Shown: positions 29,088 through 38,562, counted from the stretch's first letter. The stretch: 64,000 nucleotides of DNA from JADJWR01 sp963847675 (GCA_963847675.1 CAWKAP010000007.1:43729-107728); one strand, 5' to 3'. Notes: generated by a model from the sequence alone, not told the origin. Program-made: numbers and translations.

Positions 29088-29115
29088 AAAAAGCCCCGCT
29101 TCGGCGGGGCTTTTT
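29088..29115 (+). terminator. Bidirectional rho-independent terminator after ompA
   Basis: Stem GCCCCGC (29093-29099), tetraloop TTCG, stem GCGGGGC (29104-29110), with AAAAA before and TTTTT after. The UUCG-type loop makes it very stable. It lies 18 bases after the ompA stop and also serves the convergent minus-strand gene that ends at 29183. Confidence 0.93.
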
Positions 29116-29182
29116 GTTGCTGCGCGCTCAAGCCGCGAGTGGATTCGGTCAGGCCATCCGGGAACGCCGCGTCGCGCGGCCC

Positions 29183-30244
29183 TCAGCGCATCCCAAGTGC
29201 GGTTCGCACCGCCGCTGCAGCGGTGGCGTTGAACCGGTACTGATAATCGGCAATCCGTGCACCGGCCCGGTACAGCTTCCCCGGCCGCACACCCGGAGCG
29301 CCCTTGCGCGGTTCGATGAAGGCGATCCGTGCGGCTTCCCGCTCCACCTCGGTGACTCCGGTGTCGAGCGGGTCGACGCTGGCACTGAACGACAGCACCA
29401 CGGCCTTGGTGCCGCCGACGGTCGCCTCTTCCCAGGTTCCCTCGGCCAGCACGTCCTCGCTGGCGCGGGCACAGAACATCGTCCCCGGCTTGGCCGCGTA
29501 AAGCTGAACCCGGCCGCGGTCAGCGCCCGCATCGCGAAACATCATGGCGTACGGTCGCGCGCCATTGCGATCCTCGTACGAGAGGCAGAACGGGTTCTCG
29601 CGGGAGAAATTGGCAACCATCTGCTTCGTATCGGCGGCGCCGGTGAACGACTCGCGCCGCGGCAGCATCAGGACGTCGTCCTGGAAGCGCACCGTCGAGA
29701 GGTAGGCAACCGATCCGGCAGGGAATTTCGCCTCGCCCGCGCGCGCCGCCTCGGGCTCGCTGAAGTTCTCCGGCGTACGCAGGAAGTCCCGGATCCGCAG
29801 GCCCGAAACGTCGTATCCCTTGAGGATCACCTTGATGCGCAGCGGACTCGTTGACTCGTACACCAGCTGCACGCCGCCGTCGGGCGCGGGAATCGCGAAG
29901 TTCGGCCGGCCGATGCGGCGCCGCTCGCCATCGCGCACGAAGTGGCTGGCGTCGATGTTGGCGTTGAACGCACCTACCGCGCTGTCGGTCGTCGTTTCAG
30001 TCAGTGGATATCGCTCGCCCTGCGGATTCCCGCTGATACGCAGGTTGACCATTCGTGCGCCCGAGAAATAGAAGAGCCCCTCGCCCTTGAATGCCTCCAC
30101 GGTGGCGACGTCCACCGGCCTGGCGTCCGCCACCGGCTTCACGTCGACCTCGGGTAACGGCGCAATCACGGTCGGCGGCGTCTGCGCGACCGCCAACGGT
30201 GAGGCCAGCGCAAGCGCCGAAGCGATTGACTTCAGTCCGGTCAT
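29183..30244 (-). CDS. Exported protein of unknown function
   Basis: About 353 residues from ATG 30244, or four more from a TTG at 30256. The N-terminus MTGLKSIASALALASPLAVAQ is a signal peptide ending in an Ala-X-Ala type site. The mature part is mixed beta/alpha, with few cysteines and no lipobox, so it is probably periplasmic. I do not recognise the family. It is convergent with ompA and faces ubiG divergently, with a 179-base gap upstream. Confidence 0.68.
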   Translation of the reverse strand: MTGLKSIASALALASPLAVAQTPPTVIAPLPEVDVKPVADARPVDVATVEAFKGEGLFYFSGARMVNLRISGNPQGERYPLTETTTDSAVGAFNANIDASHFVRDGERRRIGRPNFAIPAPDGGVQLVYESTSPLRIKVILKGYDVSGLRIRDFLRTPENFSEPEAARAGEAKFPAGSVAYLSTVRFQDDVLMLPRRESFTGAADTKQMVANFSRENPFCLSYEDRNGARPYAMMFRDAGADRGRVQLYAAKPGTMFCARASEDVLAEGTWEEATVGGTKAVVLSFSASVDPLDTGVTEVEREAARIAFIEPRKGAPGVRPGKLYRAGARIADYQYRFNATAAAAVRTALGMR

Positions 30245-30409
30245 AGGCAACCCCAAAAGAACTGATACACAGGTGAGAAGGGCCGAACTCTAGCGGAAGC
30301 GCGCCGCTGCTCCGAGTCATGCGGTCGGCTCCTGCGGGTCATGCGCAGCGGTTACTGCGTATCCGGCCGCGCCCTGCGCGCGTGCCGACGAGCCAGGAAG
30401 GCCGCGCGG

Positions 30410-30417
30410 GATAACAT
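30410..30417 (+). promoter_or_regulatory. Possible -10 element of ubiG, close to the start codon
   Basis: GATAACAT lies only six bases before the GTG start of ubiG, and no purine-rich ribosome site is visible in between. If this is the -10, the mRNA would begin at or very near the start codon and be leaderless. No clear -35 is seen. The claim rests on position alone. Confidence 0.3.
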
Positions 30418-30423
30418 CGCCCC

Positions 30424-31146
30424 GTGGACACGATCGAACATGCATCTCCGCCGAATGTCGATCCGGCGGAACTTCAGAAGTTCGGCGCACTTGCGCACCG
30501 GTGGTGGGATCCGCACGGGGACATGCGGCCGCTGCACGAAATCAATCCACTTCGGCTGGACTGGATCGACCGACTGGCTGCGCTTTCCGGCAAGCGCGTG
30601 GTGGATGTCGGTTGCGGCGGCGGCATCCTCGCCGAGGCGATGGCGCAGCGCGGCGCGAACGTGACGGGAATCGACCTGTCCGTCAAGCCGCTGCGGGTGG
30701 CGCAGTTGCATGCGCTCGAATCGGGCACGACCGTCGATTACCGGGAACTTAGCGCCGAGACGCTGGCCGCAGAGGCGCCCGCGGCGTTCGATGTCGTCAC
30801 CTGCATGGAGATGCTCGAGCACGTGCCTGACCCCGCGAGCAGCGTGCAGGCCTGCGCCACGCTGTCGCGCCGCGGCGGCTGGGTGTTCTTCTCGACCATC
30901 AATCGCAACCCGAAGTCGTTCCTGCTCGCCATCGTCGGCGCCGAGTACGTGCTGCGTCTGCTGCCGCGCGGCACGCACGAGTACGCAAAGTTCATCCGCC
31001 CCAGCGAGCTGGCGGCGATGGCACGACAGGCGGGCCTGGAGATCGTCGAGATCCTGGGCATGACCTACAACCCGCTGACCCGGCGTGCCGACCTCGGCCG
31101 CGACACCGACGTCAACTACCTGGTCGCCTGCCGCAAGCCCGAATGA
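30424..31146 (+). CDS. ubiG: Ubiquinone biosynthesis O-methyltransferase
   Basis: 240 residues. UbiG performs both O-methylations in ubiquinone synthesis with S-adenosylmethionine. The SAM motif is VVDVGCGGGILAEAMA; the N-terminal ELQKFGALAHRWWDPHGDMRPLHEINPLR is diagnostic for UbiG. GTG 30424 is the only start matching the family N-terminus. It overlaps gph by four bases, a usual betaproteobacterial pairing. Confidence 0.95.
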   Translation: MDTIEHASPPNVDPAELQKFGALAHRWWDPHGDMRPLHEINPLRLDWIDRLAALSGKRVVDVGCGGGILAEAMAQRGANVTGIDLSVKPLRVAQLHALESGTTVDYRELSAETLAAEAPAAFDVVTCMEMLEHVPDPASSVQACATLSRRGGWVFFSTINRNPKSFLLAIVGAEYVLRLLPRGTHEYAKFIRPSELAAMARQAGLEIVEILGMTYNPLTRRADLGRDTDVNYLVACRKPE

Positions 31147-31808
31147 GGCCAACGCCGATCGATCTGGTGCTGTTCGACCTCGATGGCACCCTCGCGGACA
31201 CCGCGCCGGACCTCGCCGCCGCGGCCAACCGGCAACGGGCCGACCGCGGGCTTCGACCGCTGCCGGTCGATCAGTTGCGACCGATGGCCAGCCATGGCGC
31301 CCGGGGCCTGATCGGCCGCGCGCTTGGACTGGCGCCGGGTGATGCGCAGTACGAGGCCGCGAGGATCGAGTTCCTCGACTACTACGAGCAGGGGCTGTGC
31401 GTGGAGACCAGGCTTTTTGAAGGCATGGTGGAGACGCTCGACCGCCTGGAAGCGGAGGGCCGGCGCTGGGGCGTCGTCACCAACAAGGCCAGCCGCTTTA
31501 CCCGGCCCCTGATGGAACGACTCGGCCTGCATCGGCGCGCCGCGTGTGTGGTCAGCGGCGACACGACGCCGCATCCGAAGCCGCACCCGGCGCCGATTCA
31601 ACATGCACTGGAGTCCTGCGCGGTCGGATCCGAGCGAACGGTGTACGTCGGTGACGACCTGCGCGACATACTGGCCGGCCGGGCCGCGGGAGTGTCGACC
31701 GTCATTGCTGCCTACGGCTACCTCGGTGCCGAAGCCGACATTACGAACTGGGGCGGCGACCACGTGATCGACACTCCGGCGCAGTTGCTGACCTGGATCG
31801 GCGGATAG
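31143..31808 (+). CDS. gph: Phosphoglycolate phosphatase (HAD family)
   Basis: 221 residues. A HAD phosphatase with the nucleophile motif VLFDLDGTLADTAPDL (first Asp is the nucleophile), a VVTNKASR motif II, and GDDLRDILAGRAAG carrying the Mg-binding aspartates. Gph hydrolyses 2-phosphoglycolate formed during DNA repair or oxygenation. Overlap with ubiG (ATGA) indicates coupled translation. Confidence 0.93.
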   Translation: MRPTPIDLVLFDLDGTLADTAPDLAAAANRQRADRGLRPLPVDQLRPMASHGARGLIGRALGLAPGDAQYEAARIEFLDYYEQGLCVETRLFEGMVETLDRLEAEGRRWGVVTNKASRFTRPLMERLGLHRRAACVVSGDTTPHPKPHPAPIQHALESCAVGSERTVYVGDDLRDILAGRAAGVSTVIAAYGYLGAEADITNWGGDHVIDTPAQLLTWIGG

Positions 31809-31898
31809 GCGTACTTCCTGAGGCCACACGCAGACCTTCCCGACCGGCAGACAGGACATCCGGCCTACCGAGATGGCGAAACCCGCAGGACTTTGCGC

Positions 31899-34800
31899 AT
31901 GAGGCTCACCCGCCGCCACCTGCTGATCGGAGCGGCCTCGCTCGCCGCCGCGGCGATCGCGATACTCGTCGGACTCTGGCTCGGCGTGCCGGCAGCGTTG
32001 CGATGGGGAATCGAAACCGTCGCGGCGCGCGAAATCGGCCGGCCGATCCAGGTGGGCGAGATTCGATTCAACCCGTTCAAGCTTCAACTCGATGTCCGCG
32101 ATCTCTCGGTCGGCGGTTCGGCAGGTGAAGCGCAGCCGCTTCTGAGCCTGGGCGATCTGCACGCGCAGATCAGCGTCGGTTCGGTTTGGCGACTGGCGCC
32201 GATCGTCAAGTCACTGCGCCTGCAGACGATTCGCGCCGACGTTGTGCGACTTGCGCCCAACCGTTTCAACTTCAGCGACATCATCGAGCGCCTGGCTGCA
32301 AAGCCGAGCGATGGCGAACCGGCGCGCTTTTCAGTCAACAACATCGAAATCGTCGACGGCGCGATCGCGATCGACGATCGAGTCGTGGGCAGGAAGCACG
32401 CGGTCACGCAAATCGGCATCGGCATCCCGTTCATTTCCAGCCTGCCCGACGCCGAGGAGATCAAGGTCAAGCCGTCCTTTTCGGCGCACGTCAATGACAC
32501 GCCGTTCAGGGTCGATGGCGAGACGCTGCCCTTTGCCGAGTCCCTCGAAACCTCGGTGACGATCCGGCTCACCGGCCTGCATCTGCCGACCTACCTCGGC
32601 TACGTGCCCGTGCCGCTGAAGTTCAGTCTCCCGTCCGGCGAATTCGACACGGACCTGCGTCTGGCCTTCCGGCGCGCGGTAGCAGCGCAGCAAGACCGGC
32701 CGGCGCAGCCGGCGCGATTGCTGCTGACCGGCCGCGCCGCCGTCCGCGACCTCGCCCTGCTGCCGGACGGCATGCAGGAGCCTGTCGCCGAGTGGCGCTC
32801 GCTGGAAGTGACGCTTGACGAGATCGAGCCTCTGGCAAGGACCGCGAAGATCGCCTCTGCGACGCTTACGGCGCCTGTCCTGCGCGCGACGCGCCGCAGC
32901 GACGGAACGATTGCGGGCCTGGACGCCCTCGAGGTCGCGCCGCCTGGCGGTGGCGCCGCAGGCGGGGCGGACGCCGCGCCGTTCAGCGTGGAGATCTCCC
33001 AGATGCGCCTCGTCGACGGCACCGTCCATGTGCGCGACGAAACGGTGGACTTCAGCCGGACCGTGCAATCGATTGCCGTCGAGGTCGATGGCTTTTCGAC
33101 CACCGGCAAGGCGCCGGCACGGCTGACGGTCAGCGCGCTTACGGACGACAAAGCGCAGTTGAAGCTCGCAGGCGAACTCAGCGCCACACCGCTGCAGGTG
33201 GCTCTCGATGCGACGCTGGAGTCGCTGCCACTGGCGGGACTGGCGCCGTACCTGCGCCTGTTCACGACCGCCACGGTGAGCGGCGAACTGAGCGCTGGCG
33301 CCCGCGTGAAAGCGTCCCGGGCCGGCAGCGATATCGCGGTCGAAGTTGCGGGAGGCCGCCTGAACGCCGGCGACGTGCAGATCAAGGGACCGCGCGGCAG
33401 GCTGGCGCTGCTGTCGGCGCCACGGGTCGAAGTCAGCGGGATCGGTGTCGATCTGCAGCAGCGCAGCCTCAGTATCGAGCGCGCGACGGTCACTGGTGCC
33501 CGCGCCCAGGCGGGACGTCGACCGGACGGCCGCCGGCTCATCGACTGGCAGGCACTGATCGTCGACGCGCCGCCGAAAGCTGCGGCTGACCAAGGCCCCG
33601 CGTGGAGCATGAAGCTCGACCAGTTCGAACTCGTGGATGCGCGGCTGGAGGCGCTCGATCAGGCGGTACAGCCGACGGTGACGTTGGCCCTCGAGGGGCT
33701 GAACGCCATCGTCCGCAACGTCATCAGCGATCCGGGCAATCGCATCGATGTGGAACTGCGTACCCGCCTCGGCGGCGGCACCGCGCAGGCAAGCGGCTGG
33801 CTGCGCGCACAGCCGTTGGAGGCCGAACTGAAGCTCGACGTTGCCAACGTCGATGTCAGCGCGCTTCAGCCGTACGCTGCCGAGTACGCGAATGCAGTGC
33901 TGGCCAGCGCTGCCGTTTCGGCTGACGGCATCCTTGCCGTCAGCGTGCGAGACGGCTTGCCCGTCATTCGCTATGACGGAAGCGGACGGGTGACGAACTT
34001 CGCCGCGTTGAACCCGAACGACGATAGCGAACTGGCGCGCTGGCAGGCACTGGCGCTCGACACGGTCCGAGTCGACACCGGGACGCAGCCGCCGTCGCTC
34101 GACATCGGCGGCATCAAGCTGAACGACTTCTATGCGCGGGCGATCCTTTCTCCGCAGGGCAAGCTGAACCTCGTCGAAGTCTTCGGCACTCAGGCTTCAT
34201 CAGCCGCACCGGAAAAGCCGCCGCAGCACGCAGCCCCACCCAGCTCAGCCGCGGCCGAATTGCCGGTGCGGATCCGCATCGGCGGCATCGAGGTCCTGCG
34301 CGGCGCTGTCAATTTCACCGACAACTTCGTCAAACCCAACTACACGGCCAATTTGACGGATCTTTCGGGCACCGTGACCGAATTGTCTTCGGACCGGGCC
34401 GTAGCGGCCGACGTTTCGATCCGCGGCCGTGGAGACCTGGCCTCCTTGATCGAAATCACCGGCAAGGTCAATCCACTGGCCACACCTCTTGCGCTCGATC
34501 TTCGGGGCAGCACCAAGGACGTCGAGCTGCCGCGGCTGACTCCCTATTCGGTCAAGTACGCCGGCCTTCCGATCACCAAAGGCAAGCTGTCGATGGACGT
34601 GCACTACAAGATCGAGAACAACAAGCTGCAGGCCGAAAACCACCTTTTCCTCGAACAACTGACCTTTGGCGAGCGGGTCGAAAGCCCGACCGCAACCGAG
34701 CTGCCGGTTCAGCTGGCCGTCTCGCTGCTGCAGAACAGCCGCGGCGAAATCGACATCAATCTGCCGATATCGGGATCGCTCGACAACCCGGAGTTCTCGA

Positions 34801-35459
34801 TCGGCAGCGTCATCGGGGACGCGGTCGTCAACCTGCTCACGAAGATCATCACGGCACCGTTCACGGCCCTTTCGGCAGCATTCGGCGGCGGCGACGAAGA
34901 TCTGGGCCACGTCGCCTTCGACCCGGGCGCCGCGCTGCTCCGCGAGGCGGAGCAGAAGAAACTGGATACGCTGGCCAAGGCACTGAACGATCGGCCGGCG
35001 CTTCAGCTGAACATCGCCGGCCACTCGGTGGCAGCCGCCGACGCCGAGGCCCTGCGCCGCGACAAGTTCGATGCCAAGCTGCGCGCGGCCAAGGTGCAGG
35101 AGCTGGTGCGCGCCGGCCAGAGCGTCGATCCGAAGACGGTGACGGTCGCGACCGGCGAGCGCGAGCGGCTGATCGGCCGCGTTTACGAGGCCGAAAGCAT
35201 CCCCGACAAGCCGCGCAACTTCCTCGGCATCGCGAAGTCGATCCCCGCCGCGGAGATGGAGCAGCTGATCATGAAGACGGTGTCGGCTGGCGAAGAAGAC
35301 CTGCGCCAGCTGGCCAACGACCGCGCCACCGCGGTGCGCGACTATCTCGGCGAAAAGGGCAAGGTGCCGCGCAGTCGCCTGTTCCTCGGCGCTCCGCTGC
35401 TCGATGGCTCCGGTGACGCCAAGCTGCCGCCGACGAGGGTTGATTTCTCGCTGAAGTGA
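31899..35459 (+). CDS. Large DUF748 (AsmA-like) envelope protein
   Basis: About 1186 residues. One N-terminal membrane anchor (RRHLLIGAASLAAAAIAILVG) is followed by a very long beta-rich periplasmic body with repeated DUF748 units, a typical feature of AsmA-like bridge proteins thought to move lipids between membranes. A C-terminal OmpA-like segment follows (VAFDPGAALLREAEQKKLDTLAKALNDRPAL). ATG 31899 is preferred over a TTG six bases upstream. A role in envelope lipid transport is inference from the family. It is a single unbroken frame. Confidence 0.83.
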   Translation: MRLTRRHLLIGAASLAAAAIAILVGLWLGVPAALRWGIETVAAREIGRPIQVGEIRFNPFKLQLDVRDLSVGGSAGEAQPLLSLGDLHAQISVGSVWRLAPIVKSLRLQTIRADVVRLAPNRFNFSDIIERLAAKPSDGEPARFSVNNIEIVDGAIAIDDRVVGRKHAVTQIGIGIPFISSLPDAEEIKVKPSFSAHVNDTPFRVDGETLPFAESLETSVTIRLTGLHLPTYLGYVPVPLKFSLPSGEFDTDLRLAFRRAVAAQQDRPAQPARLLLTGRAAVRDLALLPDGMQEPVAEWRSLEVTLDEIEPLARTAKIASATLTAPVLRATRRSDGTIAGLDALEVAPPGGGAAGGADAAPFSVEISQMRLVDGTVHVRDETVDFSRTVQSIAVEVDGFSTTGKAPARLTVSALTDDKAQLKLAGELSATPLQVALDATLESLPLAGLAPYLRLFTTATVSGELSAGARVKASRAGSDIAVEVAGGRLNAGDVQIKGPRGRLALLSAPRVEVSGIGVDLQQRSLSIERATVTGARAQAGRRPDGRRLIDWQALIVDAPPKAAADQGPAWSMKLDQFELVDARLEALDQAVQPTVTLALEGLNAIVRNVISDPGNRIDVELRTRLGGGTAQASGWLRAQPLEAELKLDVANVDVSALQPYAAEYANAVLASAAVSADGILAVSVRDGLPVIRYDGSGRVTNFAALNPNDDSELARWQALALDTVRVDTGTQPPSLDIGGIKLNDFYARAILSPQGKLNLVEVFGTQASSAAPEKPPQHAAPPSSAAAELPVRIRIGGIEVLRGAVNFTDNFVKPNYTANLTDLSGTVTELSSDRAVAADVSIRGRGDLASLIEITGKVNPLATPLALDLRGSTKDVELPRLTPYSVKYAGLPITKGKLSMDVHYKIENNKLQAENHLFLEQLTFGERVESPTATELPVQLAVSLLQNSRGEIDINLPISGSLDNPEFSIGSVIGDAVVNLLTKIITAPFTALSAAFGGGDEDLGHVAFDPGAALLREAEQKKLDTLAKALNDRPALQLNIAGHSVAAADAEALRRDKFDAKLRAAKVQELVRAGQSVDPKTVTVATGERERLIGRVYEAESIPDKPRNFLGIAKSIPAAEMEQLIMKTVSAGEEDLRQLANDRATAVRDYLGEKGKVPRSRLFLGAPLLDGSGDAKLPPTRVDFSLK

Positions 35460-35473
35460 CCCATCTTCGGTCG

Positions 35474-35479
35474 TACAAT
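35474..35479 (+). promoter_or_regulatory. Candidate -10 of ssrA
   Basis: TACAAT, a near-consensus -10 hexamer, lies 10 bases before the 5' end of the mature tmRNA at 35490. No good -35 is visible at 16-18 bases upstream. The precursor would start a few bases before the mature end. Confidence 0.4.
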
Positions 35480-35489
35480 CGCAATCGCT

Positions 35490-35854
35490 GGGGGCGACCT
35501 GGTTTCGACGCGGGTAGCGAATCAGCGCAGGGCATGCCGAGGACCAGTGACCTCGTAAATCCATCTGGAACACTACAAACGCCAACGACGAGCGTTTCGC
35601 TCTCGCCGCCTAAAACCCGGTGAGACGCTGCACTAGCTGGCCCCTGGGCTAGGTTGCGCAAGCAACAGCGGCGACATTTACAGAGGCTGGATGCCGGCGG
35701 AGTCACGACGCCGGACATCGAGATCCAGTGACTGGTTGTGCGTCGGCCTGCCGACTGGCTAAACGCACGGCGAGACCCAAATAGGTCGGCTACGCATGTA
35801 GAACTGCCTGAGGAACACTCGTGGACGCGGGTTCGATTCCCGCCGCCTCCACCA
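35490..35854 (+). ncRNA. ssrA: Transfer-messenger RNA
   Basis: 365 bases. The 5' end GGGGGCGACCTGGTTTCGAC and the 3' end GGTTCGATTCCCGCCGCCTCCACCA pair as the tRNA-like acceptor, with CCA encoded. The tag open frame runs from the GCC resume codon through ANDERFALAA to TAA, in the region 35582-35615. tmRNA rescues stalled ribosomes with SmpB and adds this degradation tag. It is the one-piece type. The tag sequence is of betaproteobacterial type. Confidence 0.97.
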
Positions 35855-36045
35855 TATCCATCCGACCGGATGCCGTCTTCGGGCGGACGTTGTTGCCCCT
35901 CCTTTTCCGTATCGAAACCGTGCAGCGGACGCGCGCCGATCCTCCGCAGGCGGAGCTTCGCCTGCGCATCGCGCAAGTGACCTGTGTCAATATCGGCCAC
36001 CGCGCCGCCGGTATCCTGCCGGCCGTTGTCCGGGGAGGGTTCCAC

Positions 36046-36705
36046 ATGTTCTTCCGCTGGTTCGTCGTGGCCGCGGCCACGGTCTCGATGATGGCGCTCG
36101 CCGGGTGCGCCACGCGCGCCACGCGGGTCGATGCGCAGTGGGTGAACCCCGCGTTTGCCGGCCAGCGGTCGGTGCGCAGCGTCATGGTGATGGCGGCGAT
36201 ACGCGACTCGACAAATCGCCGGATGTTCGAGGACAGGATGGTCGTCGCGCTTGCTGCGGCCGGCGCCAAGGCGGTGCAGTCTTACAAGTTCATCCCCGGC
36301 GACGGTCCGGTCAGCGAAGAGCAGTTGCGGCGCGCGGTCGCCGATGCCGGCGTCGGCCATGCCCTGGTCAGCCGGATCATCAATGTCACTACCGAGGTCA
36401 ATGTCACGCCAGGCATGGTGATGGGCCCGGCCTGGAACTCGGGCTGGGGCTGGGGCAGCGGCTGGGGCCCCGGCTGGGGCGGCTTCGCCGGTTACCACAA
36501 CTCGATGTGGGTCACGTCCGTCCCGCCGCGGGTGACGACGACACAGAACGTTCACGCCGACACGCGCGTCTTCGATGCCGGGACCGCAGCGGTGGTCTGG
36601 TCGGCGGCGACGACAACTTCGACCGGCTGGGATTCCTTGCCGCAACTGATCGAGCAGTTCGTCGCCCTGATCGTTGAAACGATGCAGAAGGACGGCGTTA
36701 TCTAG
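36046..36705 (+). CDS. Predicted lipoprotein with Gly-Trp-rich segment
   Basis: 219 residues. Signal peptide with lipobox LAGC (the C at about residue 21) after FFRWFVVAAATVSMMALAGC. The middle of the protein has a low-complexity stretch, NSGWGWGSGWGPGWGGF, then a Ser/Thr-rich C-terminal domain. RBS GGGGAGGG precedes ATG 36046. I do not assign a named family. It lies 191 bases after tmRNA and 36 bases before another small exported protein, so the two may be co-expressed. Confidence 0.78.
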   Translation: MFFRWFVVAAATVSMMALAGCATRATRVDAQWVNPAFAGQRSVRSVMVMAAIRDSTNRRMFEDRMVVALAAAGAKAVQSYKFIPGDGPVSEEQLRRAVADAGVGHALVSRIINVTTEVNVTPGMVMGPAWNSGWGWGSGWGPGWGGFAGYHNSMWVTSVPPRVTTTQNVHADTRVFDAGTAAVVWSAATTTSTGWDSLPQLIEQFVALIVETMQKDGVI

Positions 36706-36741
36706 AATTTCCTTGCGCGTCTTCCCTGATGGAGGCATTAC

Positions 36742-37332
36742 ATGATTCGCCAGTTCACTGCAATTGCCGTTGGCGCGGTCGCCGCGCTGTCCCTGCCTGA
36801 AGCAGCCGACGCCCAGGCGCGCGTGCAGTACGGCCGCATCACCAACGTGCAGGCGACGACCGTCACCGACACCACTTCGCGCGCCGTCGGGACCCTCATC
36901 GGCGGCGGAATCGGGCTGGCGACAGGCGGCGGACAATCATCGAGCAACCGCGCGCTGCGCGGCATCGGCGGGGCTGCCGCCGGCCGCGGCGTCGGTTCCC
37001 TCGCGGGGCGATCGCAGGCCTTCGAGTACACCGTGCTGGTTGACGGCACGAACACGATCCGCATCGTTTCGGACCAGGCCGGCAAGCGCGTCGGCGACTG
37101 CGTCGCTGTCGAGCAGGGGCAGTTCGCGAACATCCGCCTGGTGCCCGATAGCCGGTGTGCGCCACGTGCGGCGCCGACACCTGCCAAGGCTGCACCGCCG
37201 CCGGCACCGGTCGCGGCCGACGTGCGGCAGGCCAGCGCCTGCGAGCAGGCGAAGGAGCAGGTGCTGGCAGCGAAGACCGACGACGAGTTCACCCTCGCCG
37301 AACGGCGGATGCGGCTGGTCTGCGGCGAGTAG
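36742..37332 (+). CDS. Glycine-zipper exported protein (SlyB / 17-kDa antigen-like)
   Basis: 196 residues. N-terminal signal peptide (MIRQFTAIAVGAVAALSLPEAADAQA). A glycine-zipper region, RAVGTLIGGGIGLATGGGQ and RGIGGAAAGRGVGSL, resembles SlyB and rickettsial 17-kDa surface antigens, which associate with the outer membrane. No lipobox cysteine is seen at the end of the signal. A proline/alanine linker precedes a C-terminal coiled-looking segment with two cysteines. Function is not known. Confidence 0.78.
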   Translation: MIRQFTAIAVGAVAALSLPEAADAQARVQYGRITNVQATTVTDTTSRAVGTLIGGGIGLATGGGQSSSNRALRGIGGAAAGRGVGSLAGRSQAFEYTVLVDGTNTIRIVSDQAGKRVGDCVAVEQGQFANIRLVPDSRCAPRAAPTPAKAAPPPAPVAADVRQASACEQAKEQVLAAKTDDEFTLAERRMRLVCGE

Positions 37333-37404
37333 CGCTGCCGACGCCGCGCGTGGCTTTGCCCGGCCTCGGGCACCGCTGCGGCGCAGGCGATCCGGACACT
37401 TGCG

Positions 37405-38418
37405 TCAGGCGCGATCCTTCTTCGGCGAAACCGCGCGTTTTGCCGGCAGGCGGCTTGCGCCTCGCCTGGCAAAACGCGCGAGCAGCTTTGACTCCGCGAT
37501 CGCGAGTTGGGTTTCCGCCTCGACGACATACTGGCGCAACGTCGTCGCAGCCGGGCCCAGCACCCGGCCCTTGAGCGTCACGACTCCATAGTTAAGGCGC
37601 AGCCAGGGCTCGGTTCCCAGCAGCTGCATCTTGCCGGCGTGCAGTTCGTCGCCGATGCAGGCGACCGGCACGGCACTGATCACGTCTGAGCCGGAGACCA
37701 TCTGCTTGACGGCGGCGAGCGTCGCGTTTTCGATCGCCGGGATTGGCCGGGCCACAGCGGCGGGGCTCGGCGACCGGCGCTGCGCGGCAAGCATCGGCTC
37801 GAGGACCCGTGGTGGAACGCGGGACATCGTGACGATCGGGTAGGCGACGGCATCACGGGCCGTCACCTGCGCCTTCGCCGCCAACGGGTGGCCGGACCGC
37901 GCGACGATGTACACCGGGTGTTCCGCCAGGGGCTCGATCTCCAGGTCCGCTTCCCGCGTGAGCGTACTGATCTCGGCGACGAAGAAGTCGAGTTCGCGGC
38001 CACGCAGCCGCAGCAGCAACTCGTCCCAGGCACGCACCTGCAGGCGAACCTTGATCAGCGGGTGGGCGGCGACGAAGCGGGTCAGCGCGCTCACGAAGAT
38101 GGTCTCCGCCGGATACGGGCCGGCGCCGACGCCGACGTGGCCGGACTGCAGCGTGTTGGAGTGCAGCACGTCCCGGTCGAACTCGTCGGCCAGCTGCAGC
38201 AGGGCGCGGGCGCGCTGCATCAGCACCCGGCCGAAGTCCGTCGGCACAATCCCGGTCGGCGCGCGGAACACCACATCGGCGCCGAGCTGCCTTTCCAGCG
38301 CCTGAATGCTGCGGGTGAGCGCCGGCTGACTCAGCTGCAGCGCCGCCGCGGCACGGCCGAAACTGCCCAGTTCGACCAAGGTGAGGAAATTGCGCAGCGG
38401 ACGCAGCTCGATGTTCAT
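37405..38418 (-). CDS. LysR-family transcriptional regulator
   Basis: 337 residues. N-terminal winged helix (RPLRNFLTLVELGSFGRAAAALQLSQPALTRSIQALERQLG) followed by the periplasmic-binding-like effector domain. It is divergent from the alkylsulfatase gene, with 144 bases between, so it is probably its regulator. Such proteins usually activate the divergent target when bound to a small inducer, and repress themselves. The inducer here is unknown. A basic C-terminal extension (about 25 residues) is unusual for the family. Confidence 0.9.
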   Translation of the reverse strand: MNIELRPLRNFLTLVELGSFGRAAAALQLSQPALTRSIQALERQLGADVVFRAPTGIVPTDFGRVLMQRARALLQLADEFDRDVLHSNTLQSGHVGVGAGPYPAETIFVSALTRFVAAHPLIKVRLQVRAWDELLLRLRGRELDFFVAEISTLTREADLEIEPLAEHPVYIVARSGHPLAAKAQVTARDAVAYPIVTMSRVPPRVLEPMLAAQRRSPSPAAVARPIPAIENATLAAVKQMVSGSDVISAVPVACIGDELHAGKMQLLGTEPWLRLNYGVVTLKGRVLGPAATTLRQYVVEAETQLAIAESKLLARFARRGASRLPAKRAVSPKKDRA

Positions 38419-38438
38419 GCGTCAAGTGTATTGATCGC

Positions 38439-38460
38439 TTGCCCGAAATGCATCGGGCAA
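38439..38460. promoter_or_regulatory. 22-bp palindrome, likely LysR operator
   Basis: Arms TTGCCCGA (38439-38446) and TCGGGCAA (38453-38460) are perfect inverted repeats separated by six bases (AATGCA). It lies 20 bases from the LysR start and about 100 bases before the alkylsulfatase start. Size, symmetry and position match a LysR-type recognition site. A TTTAAAT stretch just after it (38465-38471) could be part of the sulfatase promoter. Confidence 0.7.
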
Positions 38461-38562
38461 AAGGCTTTAAATTCGCGCGGCGACGCCCGCAAGCGGCTAC
38501 CGCAACGCTCACCCGACGGTCATCCCGGTCATGGGAACCCGTCCTGCCAGGCAGAGGAATTC

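Noticed and set aside
35800..35854. A separate tRNA at the end of the tmRNA
   Set aside because: The TΨC-like arm and CCA pair with the 5' end at 35490 as the tRNA-like part of ssrA; no anticodon arm is present.
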